From positions 1 to 64,000 of the forward strand of contig JAFSLX010000004.1 of assembly GCA_017448185.1 (NCBI GenBank): DNA of 64,000 bases, written 5' to 3'. Shown piece after piece: positions 63,797 to 64,000 of the stretch. This DNA comes from Bacteroidales bacterium. Its GTDB lineage: Bacteria; Bacteroidota; Bacteroidia; Bacteroidales; P3. The position numbers were made by a program, and so were the translations under genes. The notes below the pieces were generated by a model that saw nothing but the letters and a program-made list of their open reading frames with translations, did no database searches and had not been told where the DNA came from. The stretch's first letter is position 1; every line of letters starts with the position of its first letter.

Positions 63797-64000
63797 TTAT
63801 TTCTCCAAATGAGCTTTAGCTTTCTCGGCGATGTCGTCGTCGACCAGGATACGGCCGCAGTTCTCGCAGACAATCACCTTCTTGTGCATCTTGATTTCCA
63901 TCTGGCGCTGGGGCGGGATGTTGCTGAAGCAACCGCCACAGGAGTCGCGGTCAATCTGCACCACGGCCAAACCGTTGCGGGCGGCATTGCGGATACGCTT
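63797..64000 (-). CDS. Zinc-ribbon protein, C-terminal end only (cut by the window)
   Basis: The last 67 residues of a minus-strand gene whose start lies beyond 64000. Two CxxC pairs (SCGGC and CENCGR) form the C4 zinc ribbon of the DUF164/CdsZ type, typically preceded by a long coiled coil. The tail is DDDIAEKAKAHLEK. It ends 18 bp upstream of hutH. Function of the family in Bacteroidota is unclear. Confidence 0.8.
   Translation of the reverse strand, partial: KRIRNAARNGLAVVQIDRDSCGGCFSNIPPQRQMEIKMHKKVIVCENCGRILVDDDIAEKAKAHLEK

Overview
The window is a gene-dense stretch of a chromosome from an anaerobic member of the Bacteroidota, most likely Bacteroidales. Three things point there: many promoters carry the Bacteroidota -7 element TAnnTTTG, often with TTTG or TTG 19-21 bp upstream; there are type IX secretion (T9SS) C-terminal tails and a BspA-like leucine-rich-repeat protein; and several gene families are typical of the phylum (DUF3822 beside rsmD, DUF5683 beside parB, a YbbR-like protein beside coaE, a PUR-type DUF3276 protein). 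PPDK, an ATP-type PEP carboxykinase and [FeFe] hydrogenases indicate a fermentative, H2-linked metabolism. I found no tRNA, rRNA, CRISPR array, insertion sequence or prophage.

Layout. 0-16 kb holds central metabolism: a secreted C69 dipeptidase, ppdK, a [FeFe]-hydrogenase cluster (2Fe-2S protein, group C sensory hydrogenase with PAS domain, SpoIIE-type phosphatase, group B hydrogenase), pckA, a BspA-like T9SS protein and full-length gcvP. 15.8-24.5 kb is accessory: a T9SS gene broken by one amber codon, a 1010-residue multimodular secreted protein, and a five-gene operon of YwqG-like, MORN and Sel1/TPR proteins. 24.5-30.3 kb is a minus-strand operon running from an anchored protein through DUF3822, rsmD, purC, CYTH and a YfcC transporter to an M28 peptidase. 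30.4-34.1 kb has an ECF sigma/anti-sigma-like/Spy-like set, hslR and exbB-exbD-tonB. 34.2-38.8 kb is the most unusual part: an MntA/HepT pair whose toxin gene is interrupted, facing a seven-gene operon that encodes a voltage-gated-channel-like protein, a small coiled-coil protein, three paralogous two-module proteins (one with a histone H1-like tail), a PH-like protein and a PD-(D/E)XK nuclease-like protein. That operon starts from a good promoter through a highly structured leader RNA. 39-44.5 kb is replication and segregation (DUF5683, parB, parA, PUR protein, cysteine desulfidase, dnaB). 45-56.3 kb has a secreted Ser/Thr/Arg-rich protein, uridine phosphorylase and a leuS-nusB-DUF1573-yajC-ybbR-coaE-GH3/beta-lactamase-dnaJ operon. 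56.3-64 kb has an XRE regulator with its own operator beside an AT-rich spacer, typA, recQ, a small phage-type protein, hutH and a truncated zinc-ribbon gene.

A family of covarying palindromic repeats built from 11-bp units (consensus CGTTGTTCAGT around a GTTTG loop) occurs five times (about 1, 17.2, 24.4, 44.8 and 57.3 kb), always in intergenic DNA upstream of a transcription unit. The strongest candidates for an undescribed system are the 34.9-38.8 kb operon with its leader RNA, and this repeat family.
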